DNA of 64,000 nt from Amphiura filiformis. Taxonomy: Eukaryota; Echinodermata; Ophiuroidea; Amphilepidida; Amphiuridae. Where the stretch lies: the NCBI RefSeq assembly GCF_039555335.1, contig NC_092639.1:32024353-32088352 (forward strand), given 5' to 3'. The translations under genes were made by a program, and so were the position numbers. Shown one piece after another: positions 1-10,629 of the stretch (within the stretch, counting starts at the first letter, position 1; each line of letters begins with the position of its first letter). The notes below the pieces were generated by a model, which saw nothing but the letters and a program-made list of their open reading frames with translations, had not been told where the DNA came from and did not search any database.

Positions 1-91
1 CAAATATTGCATGTTAGGCTAAATGCCATAGGGTAACTTTTCCAATCAAAGCTGTTGATTAACACCGTAAACCTCCTCATTCAATATCTGA
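1..91 (+). repeat. Dispersed repeat fragment cut by the window edge
   Basis: The first 90 or so bases match, with few changes, the stretch starting at 50747, from 'caaatattgcatgttaggct' through the 'aacctc...atatctgaa' part. The same family also appears in the P450 upstream flank (about 32690-33480 and its copy 38590-39380) and in inverted orientation near 42900-43060. It is a member of a dispersed repeat family that continues beyond the left edge. No coding potential is seen. Confidence 0.6.
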
Positions 92-328
92 ACTTGATGT
101 CTAAGGATTGTTTGCAAATGAGAGCGACCCATTAGAGCGGCACATCGCCGTGTGCCTTTTGTATTGGGGTACCCCCAATTCGGACAAGAGAACATCTTTT
201 TTTAAAATTCTGACAAGAGAAATATTTTGATTAGATAACATTTTTTTGTATTCAGATTAGGGTTTATAAACTACGAAAATAATGAGTGTCCATAAATCTT
301 ACCGAATTTAGTTATTTTATATTTTACT

Positions 329-610
329 CTACAATGCTAACCGAAATGTGTTGGGACACTTATGGAAAACATACACTTTATTAAGGCCTTATTTCTGTAA
401 TTTGCAACATGATGAAATGGGTGTTACTTTGGTGTCAAGCCTATTCCTTTTCCTAACACCCCAATCATCCCTCTTACCCACCAATCAATGTTGGGTTCCA
501 CTAGGCGCGCGTAACCAAAAAAGTATATAGGATTCAATATTGACCGGGGGTAGGGGCTTATTAAAATAACCCTATCAAAACCGTCCCAACACTTATGGCC
601 AGCATTGTAG
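329..610. repeat. Fold-back (MITE-like) element
   Basis: The left arm beginning 'ctacaatgct' at 329 and the right arm ending 'agcattgtag' at 610 are inverted copies over about 30 bases, sharing the 'tgttgggac' core. The interior has no convincing reading frame. Size and shape fit a non-autonomous DNA transposon. No target-site duplication was established. Confidence 0.4.
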
Positions 611-619
611 GCTATTTCT

Positions 620-1460
620 GGTTAGTCTAATGGATGTTTACCAGAAATCATTGTATGCCTATTCACTTGAGATAATTTTTACTGTTCATTTACTTCCGTT
701 ACTTCTCTAATGCTTCCAATTTTATACTTGTTTTGGTTTAATTTCTTCTTTTTTGTTCACTTAATGTACCGTGGCTTATGAGGTCAAGCCGTCCCCTTTA
801 AAAGAACAAAAAGTGTGGCTCCTGGACGAAAATTTGACTGAATTTATACTCGATCGCCATGTGATTGTGATGCACCGGTTTTTGAAAGCGATGGGCATTC
901 ACCAAAATAGCGATTGCAGACAACAATTGAAATAGTCTAAATGCCACAAAATACATTTTTAGAGCATCCATTGCCGTCAGTAATTATTGTTTTGAATTAA
1001 TTCATCACCGAAAGCTAATAATCGAGAAACGTAAATTAATTTGCAGAATAATAGATCCAGTTGGTTGTAAATGATTGATTGGTGCATTCCACGTGTCAAG
1101 CGATGGAAGTTGAGATTTCTTCAACTCGCAAAAGCGACGTCGTTTTTGCCTCGGCGATTGGTATCGATTGATCGGCGTGACACTCTGAGAGTAAACACTG
1201 AGCATGCGCGATAATCGCTTTTCTGCCAAAGCGATCGAGTATAAATCGGGTAGGCCCTATAGGCCTAAACTCAGCTTTAGGGGCAGAATAAATATGTAAA
1301 TTCTTCCTGCAGACGGAGCAAAGTCCATGCGTACCCCGACGCGAACATGCCGGCGATGCGCATGGCAAAATGGGGCTTTTTCAGCCCAAAGAAGATACGC
1401 ATGGATGAGGGGATTCCTCCAACCGGGCCCTTCAGTCGGTATGCTACCATGGCTACTGGG
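620..1460. other. Intergenic, 3' of the otopetrin-like gene
   Basis: No recognisable gene. A weak inverted pair sharing 'atttatactcgatcgc' occurs near 842-857 and 1230-1247. No AATAAA polyadenylation signal was found on the minus strand in the first few hundred bases after the otopetrin stop, so the 3' end of that transcript is not defined. Short open frames at 1005-1368 have no recognisable features. Confidence 0.3.
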
Positions 1461-1462
1461 TT

Positions 1463-3142
1463 TTAGTTTCTTTTTTTAAGCCAAAATGCACTATATGCTA
1501 AAATAGCAGAGTGAAAACTGTAAACATTCCAGATCGGAAAAAACACAAACAGTAAGATCTTTGTATTGGTGTATCCGTAAGTTTCAACAAGTTCCACATA
1601 GTAAATGTCTATGTTTGCGTCATCCACAAACCACTGATGTTTAATAGCAGTTATTAACCAATCAGACAAGTTGATGCAAGCAACATATATCAACGTTAGC
1701 TTCATCAGTTGAGAAGGTTTACCCACAGATCGATGAATATAGTGAGCCGTTATTATAAATTGTGTTTGAAGCCATACATGGAAGCAGCTTACAACGTTAT
1801 AAGTGAGTTTCAAAACTAAATCATCATTGCCGATTACTATCGCTGCAATGCAAGCAATGTTTTTTAAAACGTTATAGACAAAAATTGCAGCCGATGAAAA
1901 TAGCAGCAAATAATCACTACTAGATAAAATGTTTATTTTCGAAATCTTCTCGTCATTATTGTGTACTTTATACAGTGATATCAGACACATAGTAAGCAAA
2001 ATTATGAATACCGCACTCATAATGGTGTTTGGGATCATGTCTAGAGCCTTTGCAGGTGTGGAGTCAAATATATTGCGAAACGGAGACGGGGGTAACATTA
2101 ATACCATGGTAACGAGATACAGTAAACCTGCTGAAATAGATATTACAATGGTGATATATGTCGCGATCTTTTGTGACATTGTCTCTTCCTGATTCTCATG
2201 ATCTTGATCTTGGTCACACCGTAAATATGTATCATGTGTATCGGGGTTATGGATTGAGGGGTCTCTTTGAATCGCTTCAAAATTGCGAATAGGATCTTGA
2301 TTATTGTAAGAATGAGTGTTTCTTTTTCTCATGGTATTCCACAATCCAATGAGACATGTTGCTGATACGGTCAGAAACTCAACAAAGAAAGGATGAAGAA
2401 AACTCTCAAACATTTGAAGACAAAACCGAGTATCAAATTTGAACGTTTCTTCATCAAACGTTGTGTTTTGGACGCCAGATGCGTTTTGTTGCTGGATGTT
2501 CCAAAGTGGGCTAATAGTTGTAGCTATCCACAAGCTAGCCTCAGCTCCAATCACTAACGCGATGGTATAATGAAACAATTTGTAAGTTTGTACAGAAGCT
2601 CCGTTGTACATTCCGAGGAAAATAACAAATACAATATTACATAATAGTAACATACTCATATTTCCTACATGAACTGCATCTAAATGGCCTTCAAAGATTT
2701 CTTTTACGAGTCGAATGATGAGAAATACCGAACTTCCAACACCAAAAAACACAATTTGAAGTGATGATAAATGACTTTGGTGAACTTGTACTTCGCGGTC
2801 GCCATCATACGAGCTTAGCAACGGAGTGCTCGAGTTCAGCAATCGGTGTGGCATCAAAAGCAATCCTTTGCGCACTAAATATTTGCGTCTCAAAATAAAC
2901 CACAACAAGAGACAAGTCAGGCCTAAAGTGTATATGATTCCAAAACACTGAGTAGCGGTAATGATGTAGTATTTGAAAACGCGTAACTCTGGTTTGGATA
3001 TTAAGAGAAATGGGGCAAAATATATAGCGATCCCAGCGCTGCCAAGAAAGAATGCGAGTATGAGGGCTGAATAAGAATTGTCATGGTTGCTGTATGTTTG
3101 GAGGTGTTGCCGACTGCGTCGTGATCCACGAGTAGTCTCCAT
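1463..3142 (-). CDS. Otopetrin-like proton channel
   Basis: A single open frame of 559 codons from the ATG at 3142 (protein starting METTRGSRR); an in-frame upstream ATG at 3163 would add seven residues. The protein is very hydrophobic, with about twelve membrane-spanning stretches, a charged Asp/Asn/Gln-rich loop near the middle (around residues 285-330), and C-terminal motifs typical of otopetrins: 'LQTQFIITAHYIHR', 'NLSDWLITAI' and 'FPIWNVYSFHS'. Otopetrins are plasma-membrane proton-selective channels with two six-helix halves, usually 550-700 residues, so the length fits. The start at 3142 is preferred because 'TTTTTATCAG' immediately before it looks like a splice acceptor, matched by a donor at 3633. 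The next recognised gene is more than 24 kb away. The family assignment is strong; the exact subfamily, ligand and tissue role cannot be read from the sequence. Confidence 0.88.
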   Translation of the reverse strand: METTRGSRRSRQHLQTYSNHDNSYSALILAFFLGSAGIAIYFAPFLLISKPELRVFKYYIITATQCFGIIYTLGLTCLLLWFILRRKYLVRKGLLLMPHRLLNSSTPLLSSYDGDREVQVHQSHLSSLQIVFFGVGSSVFLIIRLVKEIFEGHLDAVHVGNMSMLLLCNIVFVIFLGMYNGASVQTYKLFHYTIALVIGAEASLWIATTISPLWNIQQQNASGVQNTTFDEETFKFDTRFCLQMFESFLHPFFVEFLTVSATCLIGLWNTMRKRNTHSYNNQDPIRNFEAIQRDPSIHNPDTHDTYLRCDQDQDHENQEETMSQKIATYITIVISISAGLLYLVTMVLMLPPSPFRNIFDSTPAKALDMIPNTIMSAVFIILLTMCLISLYKVHNNDEKISKINILSSSDYLLLFSSAAIFVYNVLKNIACIAAIVIGNDDLVLKLTYNVVSCFHVWLQTQFIITAHYIHRSVGKPSQLMKLTLIYVACINLSDWLITAIKHQWFVDDANIDIYYVELVETYGYTNTKILLFVFFPIWNVYSFHSAILAYSAFWLKKRN

Positions 3143-3633
3143 CTGATAAAAATGACATGACAAAATGCAATTATTAAGGTGACTAATTTGATATATCTCT
3201 CAACAAGATCGAAGCATTTTCAATTTTTACCCCTGTGTGACCTTTCGTGACCTTTAGCAAAATAAGGTACTCTACAGTTTGACCCCGCTACCCCGCTAGC
3301 AGTGATCCGGAGGGTTTATCCTAACACCTCATGGTACAATATTGGTAGACATGGGGGTTGAACTCAATCCTTAATTAATGCCTGTATGAGATTTAGCTCC
3401 AAGGCAATTGCACCTGAATACCGTAAAACAGTATGGCATAAATTTTACGTAATCCAAAACACTAGCTTCTCATTACCGTAAACAGTACATGTATGACATA
3501 AATTTTACGTAATCCGAAACACTAGCACCTAAATATTTTACATAATCCTAGACACAAGCACCTGAATACCATAAACAGTATGGCATAAAATTGTAATCCG
3601 AAAATATACACAAAGTGTACGAACTGGACTTAC
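3143..3633 (-). other. Probable 5'UTR intron of the otopetrin-like gene
   Basis: On the minus strand, 'TATCGAG' is followed by 'GTAAGTCC' (intron starting at 3633), a near-consensus donor. The acceptor 'TTTTTATCAG' ends at 3143 directly before the ATG at 3142. Splicing would give a non-coding first exon ending at 3634 and remove the upstream in-frame ATG at 3163. The intron would be 491 bp and contains the degenerate repeats at 3405-3605. The first exon's start is not determined. This is a prediction from splice-site consensus only. Confidence 0.55.
3405..3605. repeat. Degenerate tandem repeat
   Basis: Three to four imperfect copies of a unit of roughly 55-65 bp, each with 'cacctgaatacc', 'cagtatggcataaatttt' and 'acgtaatcc.aaacactagc'. 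They sit inside the predicted 5' intron of the otopetrin-like gene. Confidence 0.6.
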
Positions 3634-4184
3634 CTCGATACTCTTGAAATCTTTAGAAAAAAACCGGATCGTTCCTCTGTTTAATGTAACCTTTGACCTG
3701 TAGCTAAACTAGTTTTTAATTTATCGGAAATGGCAATTTTTAATATAGTTCTTCATTTGCTGAACTGCTAAGTCACTGTAACCCTGGAGAGAAATTAATG
3801 CTTGGTTCAGTACCGTCATGAACATGGGGAATTACGTCTAAATAATAACGCTCTTTTATAATTATGACGTTGCTCATACATGTTCACCCCGGCATGTATT
3901 TCTTACTTCCTGTTCCTCGTTTGCAAACTACATTATCAATTCTATGTTCAAGTTTAACGCAAGCATGGCAAGGCTATGTTCTCGCTTGATTGCTCCATAG
4001 AAAAAAGTTTACGAACTGTCTGTTTTCAATTATCGATCCGTAGGCCTACAGGAAAATTAAGAATACGGTAGGGCTCAAAAGGCATTAAAATGTGCAAAAA
4101 TATCTCCTCTATTTAATAAAAGTTTCTAAAAGCATTTGTCTGGAAATAATGTTACAGTAAATGCGAAGACAATAGTCTATTATG

Positions 4185-4334
4185 TAAAGTATTATTCAGA
4201 TTTCCTTTTACAAATTAAGCGTACTGCTAGCCGTCCAGCGGGTATTATTTTGCACATGGTCCAATGCACACGCTTGACGTCGCGCACGTATAAGCGATGG
4301 TTAATTTGTAAAAGGAAATCTGAATAATACTTTA
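4185..4334. repeat. Short fold-back MITE with perfect 34-bp arms
   Basis: Bases 4185-4218 (starting 'taaagtattattcagattt') are the exact reverse complement of 4301-4334. The 82-bp interior is unrelated to the arms. This is a 150-bp palindromic element, very likely a non-autonomous DNA transposon. The perfect arms suggest recent insertion or gene conversion. Confidence 0.75.
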
Positions 4335-4849
4335 GCAGTAACTTAACCATTTAACCACGTGAGCCCTGCTTGTGACTTTCTGTAACTGTTAGTGTCAATA
4401 GTGACATTCCTTAGGAACTAGTTATGTAGGTCAATCTACCGGTAGTTCACATACTATTTTCGGCCTTGACTGAACTGAAAATAGTGTGACTGTGTTTGTT
4501 ACTTAAATAGCATTGACTGGTGGTTTACACTCCTTAGGAAATAGTGAGATCATCAAACTATTTAGGCAATTTAGAAGTAATATAGGTCAATCTTGGACCC
4601 ATGGAAGCACAAGCATGATCTATCAGCCTCTACTGAACTTTTTGTATCGCAATACTATCACAACTTCGGCTGTGTAACTTACCAAAAGAGAAAATCGAAT
4701 TTTAGAAAATAATTAAAAGTCGTTTCCCTGAGTAATTCAAATTTATCTACAAAATTATAGAGTTATTTCATGAGTGATGACATGTGTGGGTAATCCCTTC
4801 TCATTCATCAAGTTGATCAAAACAAATTGAATCATATCTAATTTTGGAT

Positions 4850-5830
4850 TGTTAGGAAATCCCCTGCATTCTAGAATGTTTAGTGTATTGCACTATTAGG
4901 GGAATCCCCCGTTAAGTGAATATTGACATCATGTTGGGAAAATCCCGGGAAATGATGTAATGAGAAAGGTTGATGTTTATAAATTAATCGTGAGAATTCC
5001 CAGATTGCTAATCTTAGTGCATTGCCTAATGCTAATTGGAAATTAAATAAGCTGCATGTGCCAGAATTGTATTAATAGATTGTAAGTATAAAAGGTGAAA
5101 GCAATTTAGTTTGTTCTTTGCAGAATATGAAGAGATATTGTAGACTCTCTATAATGCGTTGGTCGTCGATGTGCTTCAAAAGGAGGTATATTTGAACAGT
5201 TTGCATAGCCAATAATGTGCTATTCTAATACAGCAACGAAGGAGATTTTGAGTATATGAAGGTGCTCTTCCACCCCAAACGATTAAAGATCTTCTATCGA
5301 CTTGTCTGGTTTATAAAACAACACATTTGTCAATAAAAGGATCAGTGCAGAAAAAAGATCCTGTTTCCTGGATGGAGAAAGAGAGTGACTGGCGAAAGAA
5401 ACGTCTTAGCTGGAGAAAGTGTCAACTGTGTAAGAACTTGGGCGTTTGAAGAAAGCAGCGCCCTCTCTGTGCGAGGATTTTACGCACCGGATATATAAAT
5501 ACAAGTGTACAATGGACTTAGCTGAGCAGTAATTTTCGCAGGATAAGCGAACAAGGATATATACATCAGTCAGCCAGAACATGCAGACCACTATATTCAT
5601 CAAGAAAAAGACTGCTGGTTAAGTACTAATTCATGTGAAATTGTGATTGTGTGGTTACATTGTATGTGCATTTATTGTTCATGTACCAATCATATTATAC
5701 TTTTAATTAAAGACCAGACATTGCTAACATAACCAAACAGTGTCTAGTTGTGGTGCATTCGTGTGAACTTTGGCAAAAAGGTGATTTTGTCCTTGGGTCA
5801 TTTTGTTCATTCCTAGTTGAGCTAACTTAA
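4850..5830 (+). mobile_element. LTR-like dispersed repeat (possible solo LTR)
   Basis: A stretch that begins around 'tgttaggaaatcccc' (4852), has a TATA-like 'gtataaaagg' near 5088 and an 'attaaag' polyadenylation-like signal near 5707. Its second half (from 'tacagcaacgaaggagattt', about 5229) is clearly homologous to 29666-30300 and 35565-36200 inside the P450 duplication. The TATA-then-polyA arrangement and the lack of coding frames suggest an LTR, but I could not define TG...CA ends or a target-site duplication. It could instead be another non-coding repeat. Confidence 0.35.
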
Positions 5831-6095
5831 AAATACATGGGCGTGGAACTAACTGCTTGTTGTCTCGAATAACCGTAAGAAAACTCGGAGAGATGAAATT
5901 TTATAATTATAAATCATCCACATTTCCCCACAAATAAGTTATCACTCTTATATTATGCAAACATTAAACTAACGGTCATTGACAAAAATATAACAACCAC
6001 GCTTAATACAACACTTGAATGTTATGCATAGTTTGAACAAATACGGCAATGAAATTAATACGTCATCTATGAAATTAACTGATATCATCTAAGAT

Positions 6096-6781
6096 GTTTA
6101 TCAAATATTATATCCTTCATTAATATATTCTCGTTCATTAATTGGTTAAACGACTATCATGTGACCAAAAATAGTTTTGCTATTTTGTAAAGCAGTGGAA
6201 AAGCCGATTGATGAGGGAATGAGGTACTATTCAAAGTGATATTTCCCGGGGAAATAGTTTTACTATCTCCCTCTGAGCGCGTATGACCTCATAGCCGCGT
6301 CGCAGTTCCTAGTGGTCAGTGCAACTCGCCACATACGCGGGATATCGCTACCGGTTTAATGTGTAGCAATTCATGTTGTCTTGTGAAGCACACAAGCAGC
6401 TACAACTAGTACAATCAGCACAGAAGTGCAGCTAAAATACGGCGGTTTCATGGCATAAATCTAAGTTACATCAGGATCAATATCTTATAATATTGACGGC
6501 GAAATAACAGAGAACATGCATGGTTACTCGTTTCACGGCGGTGTATAGAGGTTACAACATTACAACGGTAAGCTTTATAGCCACTCAACTGGGTGCTTGC
6601 TTTGTGCATGTAGGCCTATGTGCATGCATTCAATCAAAACAAAGCAAGGCCAGCCTAGCCTTGACTCGGGCCTAGCTTAGATTTATGCATAGGCATATGT
6701 ATGATAAAGCCGGCCTTTCTAATATTTTAACCAATTAATGAACAAATAATATATTAATGAAGGATATAAAACAAATATTTA
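6096..6781. repeat. Large fold-back: outer inverted pair
   Basis: The bases around 6096-6150 ('atatccttcattaatatatt', 'cattaattggttaaa') recur inverted at 6727-6781. Between them lies DNA related, in opposite orientation, to 21235-21400 (shared 'gaggttacaa', 'aagctttat', 'aacaaagcaaggcc' and 'gccttgactcgggcctagc'-like text). No reading frame of note. This is probably a non-autonomous fold-back transposon with a second palindrome at its right side. Confidence 0.5.
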
Positions 6782-6953
6782 CTGCTCTAAATTCGGAATC
6801 TGGTGGAATCTATTGGTCCCCTCGGTGAACTGGAGAGCGTGAGCCTACTATTTCCCTCGACCTGGCTGTCTCGGGAAATAGTAGGCTCACGGTCTCCAGT
6901 TCACCTCAGGGACCAATAGATTCCACCAGATCCCTCATGAGCAGTAAATATTT
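6773..6953. repeat. Long palindrome (hairpin)
   Basis: Arms 6773-6856 and 6873-6953 are inverted copies with few mismatches: 'aaatatttactgct' at the left end mirrors 'agcagtaaatattt' at the right, and 'gtgagcctactatttccc' mirrors 'gggaaatagtaggctcac' around a 16-base spacer. Such a structure can extrude as a cruciform and fits a fold-back transposon end. Confidence 0.8.
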
Positions 6954-6989
6954 GTATAATATTAGCTACTCCGAATCTATATTTATGAT

Positions 6990-9160
6990 TGACAGAATAA
7001 ATTTACTTTGGATTACCAAAATGATAACATGAAAACATATATCAGATACAAAAATAAAAGTATGAAAAAAGACCTTTTAATGAGCAAACAAAAAGCCGCA
7101 ATGATTTTTCCTGTACGTTTTGAAACTATTTCTATCATCAAACTTATTTCAATTATTATTACAGAAATCCGCTGCAGAAATGATCATTTCATGCGATTTA
7201 TGATATCTCTCTGTGTTCGGTATGTTTCGAGTCATAGAAGATTCGGTATGACTCGATAGATCGGTGCTTTATCGCGTTCGTTATTATATATATGTTTGAA
7301 ACTATATATAAGTATGGCACACCGAATACCATATAATTTCAATCTAATACAAATCTCCATATCTATTTATGTATTCTTGATATGTTTCTATATTATTGAA
7401 AGATTAAGAAAAGTTCCTTTCAAAGTTTGATAACAGGTAGTTTAAACCACTGTCTAGCGTAAGAGATAAAAAATACAAAGACTATACAAAAATTCATACC
7501 CACGGAAAAAGTTTTACGGACACGTTTAGGTTCTTTGGAGAGTATTCTTAACGTTAGCCTTGCTAATAAACAATGCTCTACAGGCAGATAAAAAGCGTTT
7601 TGTCCCAAAATACATTGCTGTGTTCACCAGACGTTTAACATGTTTAAATCCCGAGTTATCTGGAATGCTGAATTACGAATAAGAAGTTAAAAAACACCTT
7701 TATTGAGGCAGTGAGTTTGAGGCTTTAGTGAGTATGTTAATGACAATGTGTGTAAAATCCACTGCACAAGAGGAAGTTGGAAACTTCTCCTTATAGTGTC
7801 GAAGAACTGTCCACCCAAATAACCCAGACATTATACTTTTCATTCATTCCGTACTTCGATTCATTTGGGTGCGGATTATTTTTCTCTCGTTGAGTCTGTT
7901 CGTAGCTACTACTTTCCACTCAACAGTTTTGGGTTTTACGCAAACGGAAAAGCTCTCAAAGAAATCTAATAAAATGTTACTGCTATTCCAATCAATCGAC
8001 TCAATCTGTAAGTCCATTATACATTCGAGATATGCCATTCAAAAACACATTTTAGGTAGCGAACGTTTTAAATATAAATCACTTGGAATATACTTACGTT
8101 TGGCTGTAGCTCATTAATCCCTATTCAAGGAATACGTTCATGTTATTGAACTGGGTCAGTATAATTTGTAAGAAAAAGAGAAAAAATCATTATATACTTT
8201 ATATTTTTGCAGAAATTGGACAGACGCTCCCACGGGTACGACACACAGCGATACTTTGCCGAAGGAAATATATGTGTGTAGCGATTTTTCGATGGGATTT
8301 CAACATATCATAATAGCCTATGAATATAGCCGAGACTATGCGCATTCTACAATTGGGTGACCCTATTGCCTAAATAAAATATCCACATTTCGTATGGGAC
8401 CACATTCAACTAACTTTTATTATAGGACAGAAACCATTTTATCGGATTTAAAATTCCATTAATATTACTTTGATAAGAAAATAGTCCCTCTTTTTTTTCA
8501 AGCACAGCCCATCTCTAATTAGAGACATTTAATCATTTAATACAAGCAATCCTTTTATTCAATCTCGTCACAAATCTTACAGTCATTTATTTGAAACAGA
8601 TAGGCCATTTATGTAAGATGACATACAAATGCACATACTTGCGCCAACGAATACCCCAAATGAGCATTTAGGTGGCACAATTCAACAATAAGACTCCCTT
8701 TACTTAACTAAGCACGTCCGAGGGGTATAAAGAGAGATATATACGTTGGCGTCAAGGCGGAGATGTTATATCTGATACAATCTGAAAGCTACCATTTGAT
8801 AACCAGGATCAAATTCAGTATAGTACTTTTGGGAAGGAAACAGTGATCGCATCGATTTTTAAAATAAGGTAAATATTAAAAGCTAAAAGTTAAAAGCAGC
8901 GATCGGACAGGGTAAATTCACTTTTCAAAACACCATTTGAAAATACATTATTTTTAAATGACAACAGGAAACATCAAATTCAACACTACTATTTGGTAAA
9001 CTATTTTCTTCAATATCATGCAAAGTGTAAATGTAATTTAAGAAAAAAATCCATGTGCCCTATTGGCGCACATCCCAACTTAAATATCGCAGTTACGTAT
9101 TACTAGATATTGTAGGAGATATTTTCAATAGCAGGGATATTTGACAAACAAAAATTCTTT
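6990..9160. other. Intergenic, no gene recognised
   Basis: Very AT-rich. Open frames of 62-83 codons at 7008-7259, 7420-7608, 7844-8038 and 7869-8117 overlap each other on opposite strands, lack family motifs and have no convincing splice context. I see no RNA gene or strong repeat. Confidence 0.3.
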
Positions 9161-9199
9161 AGGGTCAGTTTAGCAATATAAATCCATTCCCCAAAGTCT

Positions 9200-9620
9200 A
9201 CTACTGTAGTGTCAATCTTGCTTTTCACCTAACTTTTATCATAACTGAAAGCCGCAATTTCAATATCCGTAGGTGGAATTTTCAAGCTGAAAATATAAGT
9301 GACACGTAAAATATAGGTGACACGTTTTAAGATATTGTTACACGTGGTGAAAATAAATGTTTTTGATGACATAAATTTGATGATTAGTTAAGTAAAGTAT
9401 ATTTTTACATTGCTTTCGTTACATTATAATGCATACTTTGCGTCATTAAAAGATCGGCGAAATTGTACATTGTTTTCGCTATTTCTTCAACAATACTGTT
9501 GACGGAAAATGGTTTCTCACAAATACTCTGTAGATTCCAATAACAACTCTTTATGATATCTGGAGTATGCCCTAGACAACACCTATATTTTCAGAAAGTT
9601 CTGAAGCAGAAATGATAAAA
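9200..9620 (+). repeat. Dispersed repeat copy
   Basis: From 'tagtgtcaatctt' and 'aaagccgcaatttcaatatc' onward this stretch is a diverged copy of 41545-42000, sharing text such as 'tttttgatgac', 'gcgtcatt.aaag', 'gttgacgg.aaatgg' and 'atattttcaga'. A further inverted relative lies at 51840-52030. No reading frame is shared between the copies. Confidence 0.55.
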
Positions 9621-9629
9621 ATCTAATGT

Positions 9630-10208
9630 GTCCTGTTGATTGTGACCTTTGTTATGACGTTACCTATGTAACAAAACATCAAAGACGATGATGGCAGCAC
9701 GGAATTGGTCACATGTGTATTTATAAATATAGTCGAAGTATCTGTATAGTATCGAAACATGTGCAACTGCAAATAATTATTGCGTTAAAATTGGCCCATT
9801 CTGGATGATCCGGCAGAAATATATGACCCAATAAAATGGATCATGGTGGATGATAATACATGGGTGTAAAGATCCTCCTATGGTATTAAGAAAAAACCTC
9901 TGAAGAATATCAAATTTTGTTTCGATGGTGAAAATAAGAAAAGGGCTCACATAATTATTACAATCTCAGCAGTTGGCGGATAGTTCTGATAGGCTTACGG
10001 CGAAACCAAATGGTCGATTTGTTCAAGGAAATGCGGATATAATTACAAAATGTGATAAGATTACCAATACAGGGGGATGTGTGATACAATCACCTCGTAT
10101 AAAATTGACACAAGCGCATTCGCACTATCGCGTAGATCGAGATAATCCAATATTGTCCGTATCCAGGTGCATCACATCCGCATCTATAAGTATAAAATAG
10201 CATGGCGT
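9630..10208. other. Intergenic, one 75-codon open frame
   Basis: An open frame 9973-10200 (+) has no ATG at its first codon, no recognised motif and no clear splice sites. It lies just before the GPCR-like remnant but in another frame, and does not resemble a GPCR. I see nothing else. Confidence 0.25.
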
Positions 10209-10311
10209 AGAGAACAGAAAACGATGGCAGGGACATTGTTTATTCCATTTGCATATACCGCGTATTTCTTCAATAGTGCCCTCAACCCCTTTCTGTACGC
10301 GTTTCTAAAAT
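10209..10311 (+). pseudogene. GPCR transmembrane-7-like remnant
   Basis: Frame 10209-10311 reads as a hydrophobic helix ending 'FFNSALNPFLYAFLK' followed by TGA. 'NSALNPFLYAFL' is the NPxxY end of transmembrane helix 7 in rhodopsin-class G-protein-coupled receptors. Going upstream, the same frame meets a stop at about 10143, and no transmembrane-6 motif (FxxCWxP) is visible nearby. Normal receptors continue past this motif into helix 8, but here a stop follows at once. It is therefore most likely a fragment of a dead receptor gene. It could also be a terminal exon whose earlier exons lie outside what I could recognise. Chance similarity is possible because only about a dozen residues are diagnostic. 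Confidence 0.4.
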
Positions 10312-10465
10312 GAAACAAACGATGTGCATTCCAAGGAAGAAAAGTCGTAATAATATTGCCTGTAGTGAAACTGTATTGACAAAATCGTTTTTAGCCACAA
10401 ACGCTACTTTAACGGTTACATATTGGGTGGTTTAAAGTATAGAGGGCGTCTACCTATTCCGCGAT

Positions 10466-10617
10466 CCGCCATCTTGTGGGTACTGCCGTTCTGCATGTCA
10501 TGCGTTAGACATTACGCCCTCGATTACGCGGAAGTCGCAGCGCGTGACGCACCTCTTCAGTCAAGCGTCAACGCGGTGATCTTAGCGACAAGGCACCCTG
10601 TACCCACAAGATGGCGG
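10466..10617. repeat. Short MITE with perfect 18-bp terminal inverted repeats
   Basis: 10466-10483 ('ccgccatcttgtgggtac') is the exact reverse complement of 10600-10617. The interior is GC-richer than the surroundings, with several 'gcgtcaacgcg'-type words. A 66-codon open frame across it is a by-product. Confidence 0.65.
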
Positions 10618-10629
10618 CGTTAACGTCAC

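Noticed and set aside
4850..5830. Full LTR retrotransposon
   Set aside because: No gag, protease, reverse transcriptase or integrase motifs nearby and no second LTR; at most a solo LTR.
7844..8117. Overlapping frames on both strands, one with a signal-peptide-like start
   Set aside because: The plus-strand frame begins with GTG, not ATG, there is no splice evidence, and both strands are open at once, which is common in AT-rich DNA.
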